Shown: positions 32,229 through 40,996, counted from the first letter of the stretch. The stretch is 55,170 nt of DNA from Gammaproteobacteria bacterium (GCA_027317845.1 DAHVQK010000062.1:1-55170), one strand, 5' to 3'. Notes: generated by a model not told the origin, from the sequence alone. A program made the numbers and translations.

Positions 32229-33710
32229 ATGGCGCCTCCCACTCCACCGCGGGTCATTCCTCGGGCGGAGCATATCGTCTCCCGCTCCCATATCTCTCCG
32301 AACGCCCTGCGGGTGCTGTACCGCCTGCGCGATGCCGGTTTCCAGGCCTTTCTGGTCGGCGGCTGCGTGCGGGACCTGCTGCTCGGCCTCGATCCCAAGG
32401 ACTTCGATGTCGCGACCGATGCGCTGCCGGAGCAGGTCAAGCGCCTGTTCCGCAACTGCCGCCTGGTGGGCAGGCGGTTCCGCCTGGCACACGTCTTCTT
32501 CGGCCAGGAGACCATCGAAGTCGCCACCTTCCGCGCCGCCACCGCCCCCTCCCAGGGCGAGGAGCCGGAGAGCGAAGGGGAGGAGGCCGGGGAGGCCGAG
32601 GGGGAAGAGGGCGAGATTCTCGACCTCGGCGGGCCGGTGACCGAGCCCCGGGCGGCCCGGTATGAGGCCACGCACGCCCCCGTGGGCGCGATCCAGGAGG
32701 GCGACCTCGATCCGGACGCGGTGCGGATGTTCGATGAGACCGGCCGCATCCTGAGGGACAACGTCTACGGCACCATCAACGACGATGTATGGCGGCGGGA
32801 TTTCACGGCCAATTCGCTTTATTACAACGTCGCCGACTTCTCTATCTGGGACTACGTGGGTGGGGTGGAGGACATCGCCGCCCGGCGGCTGCGCCTCATC
32901 GGGGATCCCGAGACGCGCTACCGCGAGGATCCGGTGCGGATGCTGCGGGCGGCGCGATTCGAGGCCAAGCTCGGCTTTGAGATCGACCCGGCGACGGCCG
33001 AGCCGATCGCGCGGCTGAGGGAGCTTTTGGGCGGAGTGCCGCCGGCGCGCCTCTTCGATGAGACCCTGAAGCTGTTCCTGACGGGACACGGCGCCCGCAG
33101 CCTCGAGGTGTTGCGGCGCCGCGGCCTGCTCACGGCGCTGATGCCCAACGTGGAAGCGTATCTCGCCCGGCATCCGCGGAGCCTCGTCGAGAAGTTGCTG
33201 CTCAAGGGGCTGGCCAATACCGATGCGCGGGTGGGGGCGGGCCGGCCCGTGGCGCCCACTTTTCTTCTCTCCGTGCTGCTCTACGGCCCCATCGCCCAGA
33301 TCATCGAGGCCATGCCGCCGAGCCGCTGGCACGAGCTCTCGGCCATCCTCGATGCCTGTGACCAGGCGGTGCACGAGGCCCAGACGCACATCGCCATTCC
33401 GAAGCGCCTGGCGCTCGGTGTGCGCGAGATGTTCGCGATGCAGCCGCGCCTGGAGTATCCGCGGGGACGCAGGGCGCTGCGCCTTCTGGCTCACCCGAAG
33501 TTTCGCGCCGGGTACGACCTGTTGCTGCTGCGCGCGGAATTTGGCATGGCCTCAGCCGATGTCGCCCGATGGTGGACGCAACTGCAGGAAGCCTCCGGCG
33601 AGGAGCGGGAGCGCATGGCTGACGCGCAGGGTCAGGGCGGCGACCGGCCGGCGGGCCAGAAATCCCGTCGCCGACGCCGTCCGCGGCGGCGCGCCCCAGG
33701 CCCTAAATGA
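32229..33710 (+). CDS. pcnB: Poly(A) polymerase I
   Basis: Adds A-tails to RNA 3' ends and so promotes decay. The class II nucleotidyltransferase motif is FLVGGCVRDLLLGLDPKDFD with the two metal Asp residues in DFD, followed by RFRLAHVFF and the third carboxylate region. Downstream are the RNA-binding and neck motifs RDFTANSLYYN, RYREDPVRMLRAARFEAKLGF and GVPPARLFDETLKLF. The very basic C-terminus (SRRRRRPRRRAPGPK) is typical. An acidic insertion (EEPESEGEEAGEAEGEEGE, about residues 108-126) is unusual. The start could be ATG 32229 or TTG 32205; neither has a strong ribosome site. A TATTAT at 32161 may be the -10. The stop overlaps folK. Confidence 0.93.
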   Translation: MAPPTPPRVIPRAEHIVSRSHISPNALRVLYRLRDAGFQAFLVGGCVRDLLLGLDPKDFDVATDALPEQVKRLFRNCRLVGRRFRLAHVFFGQETIEVATFRAATAPSQGEEPESEGEEAGEAEGEEGEILDLGGPVTEPRAARYEATHAPVGAIQEGDLDPDAVRMFDETGRILRDNVYGTINDDVWRRDFTANSLYYNVADFSIWDYVGGVEDIAARRLRLIGDPETRYREDPVRMLRAARFEAKLGFEIDPATAEPIARLRELLGGVPPARLFDETLKLFLTGHGARSLEVLRRRGLLTALMPNVEAYLARHPRSLVEKLLLKGLANTDARVGAGRPVAPTFLLSVLLYGPIAQIIEAMPPSRWHELSAILDACDQAVHEAQTHIAIPKRLALGVREMFAMQPRLEYPRGRRALRLLAHPKFRAGYDLLLLRAEFGMASADVARWWTQLQEASGEERERMADAQGQGGDRPAGQKSRRRRRPRRRAPGPK

Positions 33711-34219
33711 CCGCTCTGCCGGTCTGGCGGCCGGCGTACATCGGCATCGGCAGCAATCTCGAGGAGCCGCGCTCGCAGGTGCTGCGAGCCTGGGAGCGCC
33801 TGCAGCGCCTGCCCGACACCCGGGCGGTGCGGCGGTCACCGCTCTACCGGTCGCGGCCCTTCGGTCCCCTCGCGCAGCCGGACTTCATCAATGCCGTGGC
33901 GGGGCTTCTCACGCGGCTCGACGCCCGTGCCCTGTTCGGGGAGCTCAAGGCGATCGAGGCCGCCTTCGGCCGCCAACCCGGGCCGCGCTGGGGGCCGCGC
34001 GTCATCGACCTCGACCTGCTGGTCCATGGGCACGAGCGCCGCACCGAGCCTGATCTCATCGTCCCTCACCCCGGGATAGTGGAGCGCAATTTCGTTCTGT
34101 ATCCTCTTGCGGATATCGCCCCGGATCTCGATGTGCCCGGGCTCGGCCCCGTGAGCGAGCTCAAAGCCCGGCTCACACCCGAGGGACTTGGGCGTCTCGA
34201 ACAATCAGAACGTGAATGA
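33707..34219 (+). CDS. folK: 6-Hydroxymethyl-7,8-dihydropterin pyrophosphokinase
   Basis: Transfers pyrophosphate from ATP to the pterin in folate synthesis. Seen motifs: IGIGSNLEEPRSQVL, the SPLYRSRPFG strand, PDFINAVAGLLT, RWGPRVIDLDLLVHG (metal-binding Asp pair in DLDLL), and VPHPGIVERNFVLYPLADIAP. At 170 residues it is the usual length. The ATG overlaps the pcnB stop (ATGA), the arrangement common in gammaproteobacteria. Confidence 0.95.
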   Translation: MTALPVWRPAYIGIGSNLEEPRSQVLRAWERLQRLPDTRAVRRSPLYRSRPFGPLAQPDFINAVAGLLTRLDARALFGELKAIEAAFGRQPGPRWGPRVIDLDLLVHGHERRTEPDLIVPHPGIVERNFVLYPLADIAPDLDVPGLGPVSELKARLTPEGLGRLEQSERE

Positions 34220-34243
34220 CGGCCGAGCGCCGTACGGGAGACC

Positions 34244-34906
34244 ATGGCAGCTGAGCACCAGTTCATCGTGGTGGAAGGGCCGATTGGGGTCGGCAAGAGC
34301 AGCCTCGCGCGACTGCTCGCCGGGAGTCTCTCGGCGCAGGCCGTGCTGGAGGATGCCGCCCAGAACCCCTTCCTCGATCGCTTCTACAGGAGCCCGCGGG
34401 CGGGGGCGCTGCCGGCGCAGCTGTACTTCCTGTTCCAGCGCTGCCAGCAGCTCGCCGCGCTCAACCAGAAGGACCTGTTCGCCCCGGTGCGCGTGGCGGA
34501 CTACCTGTGGGAGAAGGACCGCCTCTTCGCGCGCGTCACCCTCGATGATGCGGAATTCGCGTTGTATGAGCAGGTGAGCGGCCGCCTCGATGTGCACCCG
34601 CCGAAGCCCGATCTCGTGGTGTACCTGCAGGCGCCGGTGGATGTGCTGCTAGAGCGCATTGCGCGGCGCGCCATCGGCTACGAGCAGTACATCGACCGGG
34701 ACTACCTGGTGCGCCTGAACGAGGCCTACGCGCGCTTCTTCCATGAGTACGAGTCGGCGCCGCTGCTCATCGTGAACGCGGCGGCGATCGATCCGGTCAA
34801 CAACCCGGCCGATTACGAGGAGTTGCTCGGGGCGATCCGGCGCATGAAGCGCGGGCGCCTCTACTACAACCCCATGGGCAGCCCCATGGGGGCCCGCGCC
34901 GTCTAG
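34244..34906 (+). CDS. Deoxynucleoside kinase family protein
   Basis: A P-loop kinase of 220 residues, of the dCK/dGK fold. The Walker A motif is VEGPIGVGKSS, followed by the substrate segment NPFLDRFYRSP, the DRx-like DYLWEKDRLFA and the LID region RRAIGYEQYIDRDYLVRLNEAY. It should phosphorylate a deoxynucleoside (salvage), though this branch between folK and panB is poorly characterised. GGGAG lies just upstream of the ATG. Its conserved place in the folK-panBC neighbourhood has no clear explanation. Confidence 0.88.
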   Translation: MAAEHQFIVVEGPIGVGKSSLARLLAGSLSAQAVLEDAAQNPFLDRFYRSPRAGALPAQLYFLFQRCQQLAALNQKDLFAPVRVADYLWEKDRLFARVTLDDAEFALYEQVSGRLDVHPPKPDLVVYLQAPVDVLLERIARRAIGYEQYIDRDYLVRLNEAYARFFHEYESAPLLIVNAAAIDPVNNPADYEELLGAIRRMKRGRLYYNPMGSPMGARAV

Positions 34907-34920
34907 GCCCCGCACCCTGG

Positions 34921-34926
34921 TACACT
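34921..34926 (+). promoter_or_regulatory. Putative -10 element of panB
   Basis: TACACT lies exactly 7 nt before the panB ATG. The only SD-like bases (GAGG) are too close to the ATG to work, so a leaderless transcript is plausible. The -35 region is poor. Confidence 0.4.
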
Positions 34927-34933
34927 TCGAGGC

Positions 34934-35761
34934 ATGTACACGCACCTGCAGCTTCGCGACACGGAGCGCCAGCCGGTCTCACTGAGCACGCTGGCGCGCA
35001 TGAAGGAGGAGGGGAGCAAGATCGCGAGCCTCACCTGCTATGACGCGAGCTTCGCTGTCCTGCTCGATGCGGCGGACGTCGATGTGGTGCTGGTGGGTGA
35101 TTCGCTCGGCATGGTGATCCAGGGCCGTGACACCACGGTGCCGGTCACGATGGATCACATGGTGTATCACTGCAGCATCGTGGCACGGGGACTGCATAGG
35201 CCCCTGCTCATGGCCGATCTGCCGTTCATGAGCTATCCGTCGAAGGAGCGGGCGCTCGAGAACTCCGTGCGCCTGATGCAGGACGGCGGCGCGCAGATGA
35301 TCAAGCTCGAAAGCGGCGCCGGCCAGTGCGATATCGTCGAGTTCCTGGCGAGCCACGACATCGCCGTGTGCGCGCACCTCGGCCTTCGGCCCCAGTCGGT
35401 GCACAAGACCGGCGGCTTTCGCGTGCAGGGGCGGCAGGAGGAGGGCGCCGCGCGCATGATCACGGAGGCCAAGCGGCTCGAGTCCGCCGGTGCCGACATC
35501 GTGCTGCTCGAGTGCATCCCGGCGGAGCTCGGCCAGACGATCTCCGCGGCGCTCGGCGTTCCGGTCATCGGCATCGGCGCAGGCCCCCACACGGATGGAC
35601 AGATCCTGGTGCTGTACGACATTCTCGACATCACCACGGGACGCAAGCCCCGCTTCGTGCGCAACTTCGTGACCGGGGCGGCCGACAATCTCGATGCCAT
35701 CAAGCGCTACGTCGAGGCCGTGCGGTCCGGCGCCTATCCCGCTCCCGAACATTGCTTCTGA
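34934..35761 (+). CDS. panB: 3-Methyl-2-oxobutanoate hydroxymethyltransferase
   Basis: First committed enzyme of pantothenate synthesis, adding a hydroxymethyl group from methylene-THF to alpha-ketoisovalerate. The 275-residue TIM-barrel protein has ITALTAYDASFA-like SLTCYDASFAVLLD, the metal Asp in VLVGDSLGMVIQG, TVPVTMDHMVYH, DLPFMSY, HLGLRPQSVHKTGGFRVQGR and IGIGAGPHTDGQILVLYD. It is followed after 4 bp by panC. Confidence 0.97.
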   Translation: MYTHLQLRDTERQPVSLSTLARMKEEGSKIASLTCYDASFAVLLDAADVDVVLVGDSLGMVIQGRDTTVPVTMDHMVYHCSIVARGLHRPLLMADLPFMSYPSKERALENSVRLMQDGGAQMIKLESGAGQCDIVEFLASHDIAVCAHLGLRPQSVHKTGGFRVQGRQEEGAARMITEAKRLESAGADIVLLECIPAELGQTISAALGVPVIGIGAGPHTDGQILVLYDILDITTGRKPRFVRNFVTGAADNLDAIKRYVEAVRSGAYPAPEHCF

Positions 35762-35765
35762 GGCG

Positions 35766-36614
35766 ATGCGAACCCTTACCGCCATCGCGGAAGTCCGCGC
35801 TCAGGTGCGCCTCTGGCGACACTCCGGCAAGCGCGTCATCTTCGTCCCGACCATGGGCAACCTGCACGCCGGGCATCTCAGCCTGATCGAGGCCGCGCGC
35901 GCGCACGGCGATCACTTCGTCGCGAGCATTTTCGTCAACCCGATGCAGTTCGGACCCAACGAGGACTTCGCGCACTATCCGCGCACGCCCGAGCGCGATG
36001 CGCGGATGTTGCGCGAGGCCGGCTGCGATCTGATGTTCATGCCGGATGTGGCCGAGATGTATCCCCACGGCGAGCAGCGCGCCACGCGGGTGGAAGTGCC
36101 GGGCTTGTCCTCCATCCTGTGCGGGGAGTTCCGCCCGGGGCATTTCGAAGGGGTCACCACCGTGGTGGCCAAGCTCTTTCACATCGTCGAGCCCGATGCG
36201 GCGGTGTTCGGCGAGAAGGATTTTCAACAGCTGACCATCATCCGCCGGATGGCGAGCGAGCTGTGCATGCCGGTGCGGATCATCGCCGCGCCCACGGTGC
36301 GCGATGCGGACGGACTCGCCATGAGTTCGCGCAACCAGTACCTCACGGACGAGGAACGGGCCCGCGCGCCCGTCATCTACCGCACGCTGCAGGTGGCCGC
36401 GCGACGCCTGAGCGCCGGCGACCAGGATCACGCCGGGATCGAGCGCGCGGGGATCCGGGCGCTCGAAAGCGAGGGTCTGCGGCCGGATTACTTCTCGGTG
36501 CGCTGCGCGGACGATCTGGCGCCCGCCCAGGCCGACGCCCGGCGGCTCGTCGTGTTGAGCGCGGCCCGCCTCGGCAAGGCGCGGCTCATCGACAACATAC
36601 AGGTCACGCGTTAG
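35766..36614 (+). CDS. panC: Pantothenate synthetase
   Basis: Joins pantoate and beta-alanine using ATP. Motifs are PTMGNLHAGHLSLIEAAR (HIGH-like), SIFVNPMQFGPNEDF, the FEGVTTVVAKLFHIVEPDAA block, FGEKDFQQLTIIRRM, and MSSRNQYL (KMSKS-like). It is 282 residues long, standard for the family. The 3' end overlaps the convergent queG gene by 11 bp. panD is not in the window. Confidence 0.97.
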   Translation: MRTLTAIAEVRAQVRLWRHSGKRVIFVPTMGNLHAGHLSLIEAARAHGDHFVASIFVNPMQFGPNEDFAHYPRTPERDARMLREAGCDLMFMPDVAEMYPHGEQRATRVEVPGLSSILCGEFRPGHFEGVTTVVAKLFHIVEPDAAVFGEKDFQQLTIIRRMASELCMPVRIIAAPTVRDADGLAMSSRNQYLTDEERARAPVIYRTLQVAARRLSAGDQDHAGIERAGIRALESEGLRPDYFSVRCADDLAPAQADARRLVVLSAARLGKARLIDNIQVTR

Positions 36615-37692
36615 GGGCGGCGCCGCGCGTGGCGCCTTGACGCTGGCGCGCGAGCGCCCACTCGATATGTTCCCGCACCAGCGCCGAAGCGCCGTTGCGG
36701 CGCCCCTCGAGCGCGGCGGTCGCGGCGGCGCTCGAGGGCGCATTGCCGAGCGCCACCGCGATGTTGCGTGACCAGCGCTCGTAGCCGATACGGTAGATGG
36801 CCGAGCCGCGCATGCGCTCATCGAACTCGGCCGCGCTCCACCTGAACAGTTCCGTCAGCCGCGGCGCATCGAGGCCCCGACGCACCTTGAAGTCCGGGTG
36901 TGCCGCGGCGCGCGCAAACTTGTTCCACGGGCAGACCAACTGACAGTCGTCGCAGCCGTAGATACGATTGCCGAGGGCGGGACGCAGCTCCCCCGGTATG
37001 GCGCCGCCGTACTCGATGGTCAGATACGAGATGCAGCGGCGCGCATCGAGCCGATACGGCGCGACGATGGCCGCGGTGGGGCAGGCCGGGAGGCAGGCCG
37101 CGCAGCTGCCGCAGTGGGCGCTCGCGGGCTCATCGGCCGGCAGCGGCAGGTCGGTGAGGATCTCACCGAGGAAGAACCAGGAGCCCGCATCGCGGGCGAT
37201 GAGGTTGGTGTGCTTGCCGATCCAACCGAGGCCGGCGTTGCGCGCCAGCGCCTTCTCGAGCACCGGCGCGCTGTCGACGCAGACGCGGTAACCGAAGGGG
37301 CCGATCCGTCCGGTGAGCTCCTCGGCGAGTCGCGCGAGCGCCTTGCGCAGCACCTTGTGGTAGTCGCGCCCGAGCGCGTAACGGGAGATGTATCCGGCAT
37401 CCGGATCGGCGAGCGCCTGCGCCGCCGGGCGCGCCTCGGCGGGCCAGTAATCCATGCGGGCGCTGATCACGCGTACGGTGCCGGGAACGAGCTCCTGGGG
37501 GCGGCTGCGCCTGCGGCCGTGCCGCTCCATGTAGCCCATGTCGCCATGAAAGCCTGCCTCCAGCCAGCGCAGCAGGTGGCGCTCGTCCTCGGGGATCTCG
37601 ATGCTGGCGACGCCGATCGCGCCGAAGCCGAGCTCGCGGGCGCGCGAGGCGAGCTCACGCTTGAGCGCGGCGAGATCCAGCGTCGGTGTCAT
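36604..37692 (-). CDS. queG: Epoxyqueuosine reductase
   Basis: Last step of queuosine synthesis in tRNA, reducing epoxyqueuosine with a cobalamin and two [4Fe-4S] clusters. The cluster cysteines are visible as CGSCAACLPACPTAAI and CDDCQLVCPWNKFA. Also seen are VDSAPVLEKALARNAGLGWI and GKHTNLI (substrate and cofactor region) and the C-terminal HEAT-like stretch IGYERWSRNIAVALGNAP. Length is 362 residues. GAGGG lies 4 nt before the ATG, and a TATACT shared with the nnrD promoter is placed for its transcription. Confidence 0.95.
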   Translation of the reverse strand: MTPTLDLAALKRELASRARELGFGAIGVASIEIPEDERHLLRWLEAGFHGDMGYMERHGRRRSRPQELVPGTVRVISARMDYWPAEARPAAQALADPDAGYISRYALGRDYHKVLRKALARLAEELTGRIGPFGYRVCVDSAPVLEKALARNAGLGWIGKHTNLIARDAGSWFFLGEILTDLPLPADEPASAHCGSCAACLPACPTAAIVAPYRLDARRCISYLTIEYGGAIPGELRPALGNRIYGCDDCQLVCPWNKFARAAAHPDFKVRRGLDAPRLTELFRWSAAEFDERMRGSAIYRIGYERWSRNIAVALGNAPSSAAATAALEGRRNGASALVREHIEWALARQRQGATRGAAPNA

Positions 37693-37709
37693 GAAACCCT
37701 CATGGTGCC

Positions 37710-37717
37710 AGTATAAT
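37710..37717. promoter_or_regulatory. Overlapping divergent -10 elements (queG/nnrD)
   Basis: AGTATAAT reads as TATAAT on the plus strand (37712-37717, 7 nt before the nnrD ATG) and as TATACT on the minus strand (37710-37715, toward queG). The whole gap is only 32 bp, so one symmetric element may serve both genes. Confidence 0.6.
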
Positions 37718-37724
37718 CAAGCGC

Positions 37725-39203
37725 ATGTCGTTGCCCATTGCGCTCTATTCCACCCGGCAGGTGCGTGCGCTCGATGCCTGCGCGATCGAGTCACGGGGCA
37801 TTGCGGGCTACACGCTCATGCAGCGCGCCGCAGAAGCGGCGCTGCAGTGTCTGCGCACCCGCTGGCCGGGGACGCAGACACTGGCCATCGTGTGCGGGCC
37901 CGGTAACAACGGCGGCGACGGCTACGTGCTCGCCCGCCTGGCGCGGGCGGCAGGGCTTCTCGTCACGGTGCTCGCCGCGAGCCCCACCGATCGGCTGCGG
38001 GGGGATGCGCGACAGGCTGCCGAGGACTGGCTCGCCGCCGGAGGAGAGGCAGTGCCGTTTGCGGCGGAGCGGCTCGCCAACACCGAGATCCTCGTCGATG
38101 CGCTGCTCGGGACCGGCCTGCAGGGCGCGCTTCGCGAGGACGCCGCGATGGTCATCCGCGAGATCAACGCCTCGGGACGCCCGGTGCTCGCACTCGATGT
38201 GCCCTCCGGCCTCGACGGTGACACCGGCGCACCGCTCGGGGAGGCGGTTCGCGCCGACTGCACCATCACCTTCGTCGGACTGAAGACCGGACTGTTCGTC
38301 GGCGACGGTCCGCAGTTCGCCGGCGTGGTGTGTTTCGACGATCTCGCCATCGGGTTCACGGCGCAGGACCTGCCTCCGGCGCGCATCGAGCGCATGGTCG
38401 ATGCCGAGATCGAAAGGGCTCTGCCGCGCAGGAGGCGCTCGGCGCACAAGGGGGATTTCGGGCGCGTGCTCATCGTGGGGGGAGGAGGAGGGATGGCGGG
38501 GGCGGCGCGCCTGGCGGGCGAGGCGTGTCTGCGCGTCGGGGCGGGGTTGGTGACCGTCGCGGTGGCGCCGCAGAACGTGGCGGCCGTTTCGGCCGGGCGG
38601 CCCGAGCTGATCTGTCTGCCGTTGGCCGATCCCGCCGAGTTGCGCGAGGCGGCCGCGCACGCCGAGATCATCGCGATCGGGCCGGGCTTGGGACGCAGCG
38701 AGTGGGCCCGAGGCGCGCTCGAGGCCGCACTCGGTGCCGGCAAGCCGCTGGTGCTCGATGCGGATGCGCTCAATCTCATCGCCGAATCCGGTGCGCGATC
38801 ACGGCAAGAGTGGATCCTGACACCGCATCCGGGGGAGGCCGGGAGACTGCTCGGCGTGGCGACTTCCGAGGTGCAGCGTGACCGCCTGGAGGCGCTCGAG
38901 CGTCTGACGGCGAAGTATGGAGGGGTCGTGGTCCTCAAAGGCGCCGGCACCCTGGTTGGTGCCGCGGGGCGCACGGCGGCGCTGTGCGGGCGCGGCAATC
39001 CCGGTATGGCCAGTCCCGGCATGGGAGATGTGCTCACGGGGGTCATCGCGGGCCTTTTCGGCCAGTGCCGGGATGCCTGGCGTGCCGCCCGGGCCGGCGT
39101 GCTGGCGCATGCGATGGCCGGCGATGTGGCGGCGCGCTCCGGGGAGCGAGGGCTGCTGGCGGGCGATGTCATCGAGGAGCTGCGCGTCTGCGTCAACTAT
39201 TGA
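37725..39203 (+). CDS. nnrD: Bifunctional NAD(P)H-hydrate epimerase/dehydratase
   Basis: Repairs damaged NADHX/NADPHX. Residues about 10-215 form the YjeF_N epimerase domain (AGYTLMQRAAEAAL, VCGPGNNGGDGYVLARL, ILVDALLGTGLQG, ALDVPSGLDGDTG). From about residue 230 the ribokinase-like dehydratase follows (HKGDFGRVLIVGG, AIGPGLGRSEWARGA, LTPHPGEAGRLLG, and GNPGMASPGMGDVLTGVIAG with the catalytic Asp). Length is 492 residues. The ATG has no Shine-Dalgarno but lies 7 nt after TATAAT, so the mRNA is probably leaderless. The stop overlaps the tsaE start. Confidence 0.95.
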   Translation: MSLPIALYSTRQVRALDACAIESRGIAGYTLMQRAAEAALQCLRTRWPGTQTLAIVCGPGNNGGDGYVLARLARAAGLLVTVLAASPTDRLRGDARQAAEDWLAAGGEAVPFAAERLANTEILVDALLGTGLQGALREDAAMVIREINASGRPVLALDVPSGLDGDTGAPLGEAVRADCTITFVGLKTGLFVGDGPQFAGVVCFDDLAIGFTAQDLPPARIERMVDAEIERALPRRRRSAHKGDFGRVLIVGGGGGMAGAARLAGEACLRVGAGLVTVAVAPQNVAAVSAGRPELICLPLADPAELREAAAHAEIIAIGPGLGRSEWARGALEAALGAGKPLVLDADALNLIAESGARSRQEWILTPHPGEAGRLLGVATSEVQRDRLEALERLTAKYGGVVVLKGAGTLVGAAGRTAALCGRGNPGMASPGMGDVLTGVIAGLFGQCRDAWRAARAGVLAHAMAGDVAARSGERGLLAGDVIEELRVCVNY

Positions 39204-39685
39204 GGACCGCGGAGGACACCGAGGCGTTGGGGCGGCGGCTTGCGGGGGCTCGTCCCGCGGCGGGTGAGCCGCTCGCGGTGATCTACCTGCAAGGCGATCT
39301 CGGGGCCGGCAAGACCACATTCGCGCGAGGCTTCCTGCGCGGCTGCGGCATCTCGGGCGCGGTGCGCAGCCCCACCTACACTCTGGCGCAGCTCTATGAG
39401 AGCGGCTCGCAACTGCTCGTGCATGTGGATCTGTATCGTCTCCGGGACGTCTCGGAGCTCGAGCACCTGGGGCTCGCGGAGTGGGCGCGACCGGGGTGTC
39501 TGTGGCTCATCGAATGGCCGCAGCGCGGCGGCCCGCTCCTGCCAGCGGCCGACCTCCTCGTGGCGCTCGAAGCGGGTTCGCAGGGCCATGAGGCGCAGCT
39601 CACCGCGAGAACGGCGGCCGGCGCGGCATGGGTGAACCGCCTGACCCCGGGCGCCTTCGAGGGTCCGCAAACGCCCCGGAGTTGA
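39200..39685 (+). CDS. tsaE: tRNA threonylcarbamoyladenosine synthesis ATPase TsaE
   Basis: Small P-loop ATPase (161 residues) working with TsaB and TsaD to make t6A37 in tRNA. Walker A is YLQGDLGAGKTTFARGFL, followed by the family motifs VRSPTYTLAQLYES, HVDLYRLRD and WLIEWPQRGG. The TTG start overlaps the nnrD stop (TTGA), so it is translationally coupled; an upstream GAGGAG is more distant than usual. The pair nnrD-tsaE-amiC-mutL-miaA-hfq is the classical gammaproteobacterial order. Confidence 0.92.
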   Translation: MRTAEDTEALGRRLAGARPAAGEPLAVIYLQGDLGAGKTTFARGFLRGCGISGAVRSPTYTLAQLYESGSQLLVHVDLYRLRDVSELEHLGLAEWARPGCLWLIEWPQRGGPLLPAADLLVALEAGSQGHEAQLTARTAAGAAWVNRLTPGAFEGPQTPRS

Positions 39686-39736
39686 AAATCAACCGCATAA
39701 CTCGTAGATTACACATCAACGAGTGCTGCGAAGCCT

Positions 39737-40978
39737 ATGATCAAAAAGGCCTTTTATCTCGCTCTCATGCTCCTGCTGGGAGTGGGGGCCGTGCGGCCCG
39801 AGCCGGCAGCCGCCGCCACTGCGCGCTTGAGCAAAGTGCTTCTGTTCGAGGCCGGCGGGAGCACCTGGGCGCGGCTTTCGCTCTCGCGGGTGACCGCCAC
39901 GAGATACTTCACACTCGATCACCCCGCTCGTGTCGTGATCGACCTCGAACGGACTCGACTCGGCCCTGGGGTGCGATTGCCGCGGGACTGGGGACTGGTG
40001 CGTGAAACACGCGTCGGTCGCCGGCCGAACGGGGCGCTGCGGGTGGTGTTTGTCCTCAAGTCGGGCGCGGCGCCGCATCTTGTCTTGCGGCGCGGCGAGC
40101 GCGGCGGTCAGCGCCTGGTGATCGAGTTGGCCGGCGCGGCGAGGCCTGCGGCCCGCTCGCGCGGCGCCATCCTGGCCGACGCTCCGGCGCCGATCTCCGT
40201 GGCTCACGCCCCGGGAAACACCCGTCGTGACATCATCGTCGCGGTCGATCCGGGCCACGGCGGCGTGGATCCGGGCACCATCGGCCCGCACGGGACGGAA
40301 GAGAAGAACGTGACGCTGGCCATCGGCCGGTTGCTGGCAAGGCGCATCGATGTGCAGCGCGGCATGCGGGCGGTCCTCACCCGCAGCCGCGATGTGTTCG
40401 TGCCGTTGCGGCAGCGGATGGTGATCGCGCGCGAGGCGCACGCGGATCTGTTTGTCTCGATCCACTGCAACGCGGTGTCGGATCGTTACATCAAGGGCGC
40501 CCAAGTGTACATTCTCTCGCTCCACGGGGCCTCGAGCGAGGCGGCCCGGATCCTCGCCCGTCAGGAGAACGCCGCGGACTTGAAGGGCGGCATCCCGCTC
40601 GAGGGCGAATCGCGCACCCTCGCCTCGGTGCTGCTCAATCTTTCGCAGTCGGCCGCCATCAGCGAGAGCATGACGGCCGCGCGGGATGTGGTGCAGGCGA
40701 TGGGCCGCTCGATGCCGATCCGCAGCGAGCAGGTGCAGCAGGCGGCCTTCGTGGTGCTGAAGTCCCCCGACATTCCCTCCATGCTGGTCGAGACCGATTA
40801 CCTGTCCGATCCGGTCGAGGAGCTCAAGTTGCGCAATCCCGCCTACCAAAGGCAGATGGCCGCGGCCATCTTCCGGGGCATACTCGGCTACTTCCGCGCT
40901 CATCCCCCCGCCGGCACGCTCTTCGCCGAGGAGCGTCAGGCGCGCACGGACCGACTCCTCGCCCGCACCGCGAGATAG
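39737..40978 (+). CDS. amiC: N-acetylmuramoyl-L-alanine amidase (AmiB/AmiC type)
   Basis: A periplasmic peptidoglycan amidase needed for daughter-cell separation. A signal peptide (KAFYLALMLLLGVGAVRPEPAAA) is followed by an AMIN targeting domain (about 30-135: STWARLSLSRVTATRYFTLD, RVVIDLERT) and an Amidase_3 domain from about 165. Zinc ligands lie in VDPGHGGVDPG, the Glu of GTEEKNVTL and SIHCNAV; the catalytic Glu is in VETDYLSDP. The helix after GASSEAARILARQENAADL is the autoinhibitory segment normally relieved by EnvC/NlpD. It has no LysM domain. The 41-43 promoter region is AT-rich. Confidence 0.94.
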   Translation: MIKKAFYLALMLLLGVGAVRPEPAAAATARLSKVLLFEAGGSTWARLSLSRVTATRYFTLDHPARVVIDLERTRLGPGVRLPRDWGLVRETRVGRRPNGALRVVFVLKSGAAPHLVLRRGERGGQRLVIELAGAARPAARSRGAILADAPAPISVAHAPGNTRRDIIVAVDPGHGGVDPGTIGPHGTEEKNVTLAIGRLLARRIDVQRGMRAVLTRSRDVFVPLRQRMVIAREAHADLFVSIHCNAVSDRYIKGAQVYILSLHGASSEAARILARQENAADLKGGIPLEGESRTLASVLLNLSQSAAISESMTAARDVVQAMGRSMPIRSEQVQQAAFVVLKSPDIPSMLVETDYLSDPVEELKLRNPAYQRQMAAAIFRGILGYFRAHPPAGTLFAEERQARTDRLLARTAR

Positions 40979-40996
40979 GCTCGCCGCGGTGCCTGC

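Noticed and set aside
34907-34933. A riboswitch or leader upstream of panB
   Set aside because: The gap is only 27 bp and contains just a -10-like element.
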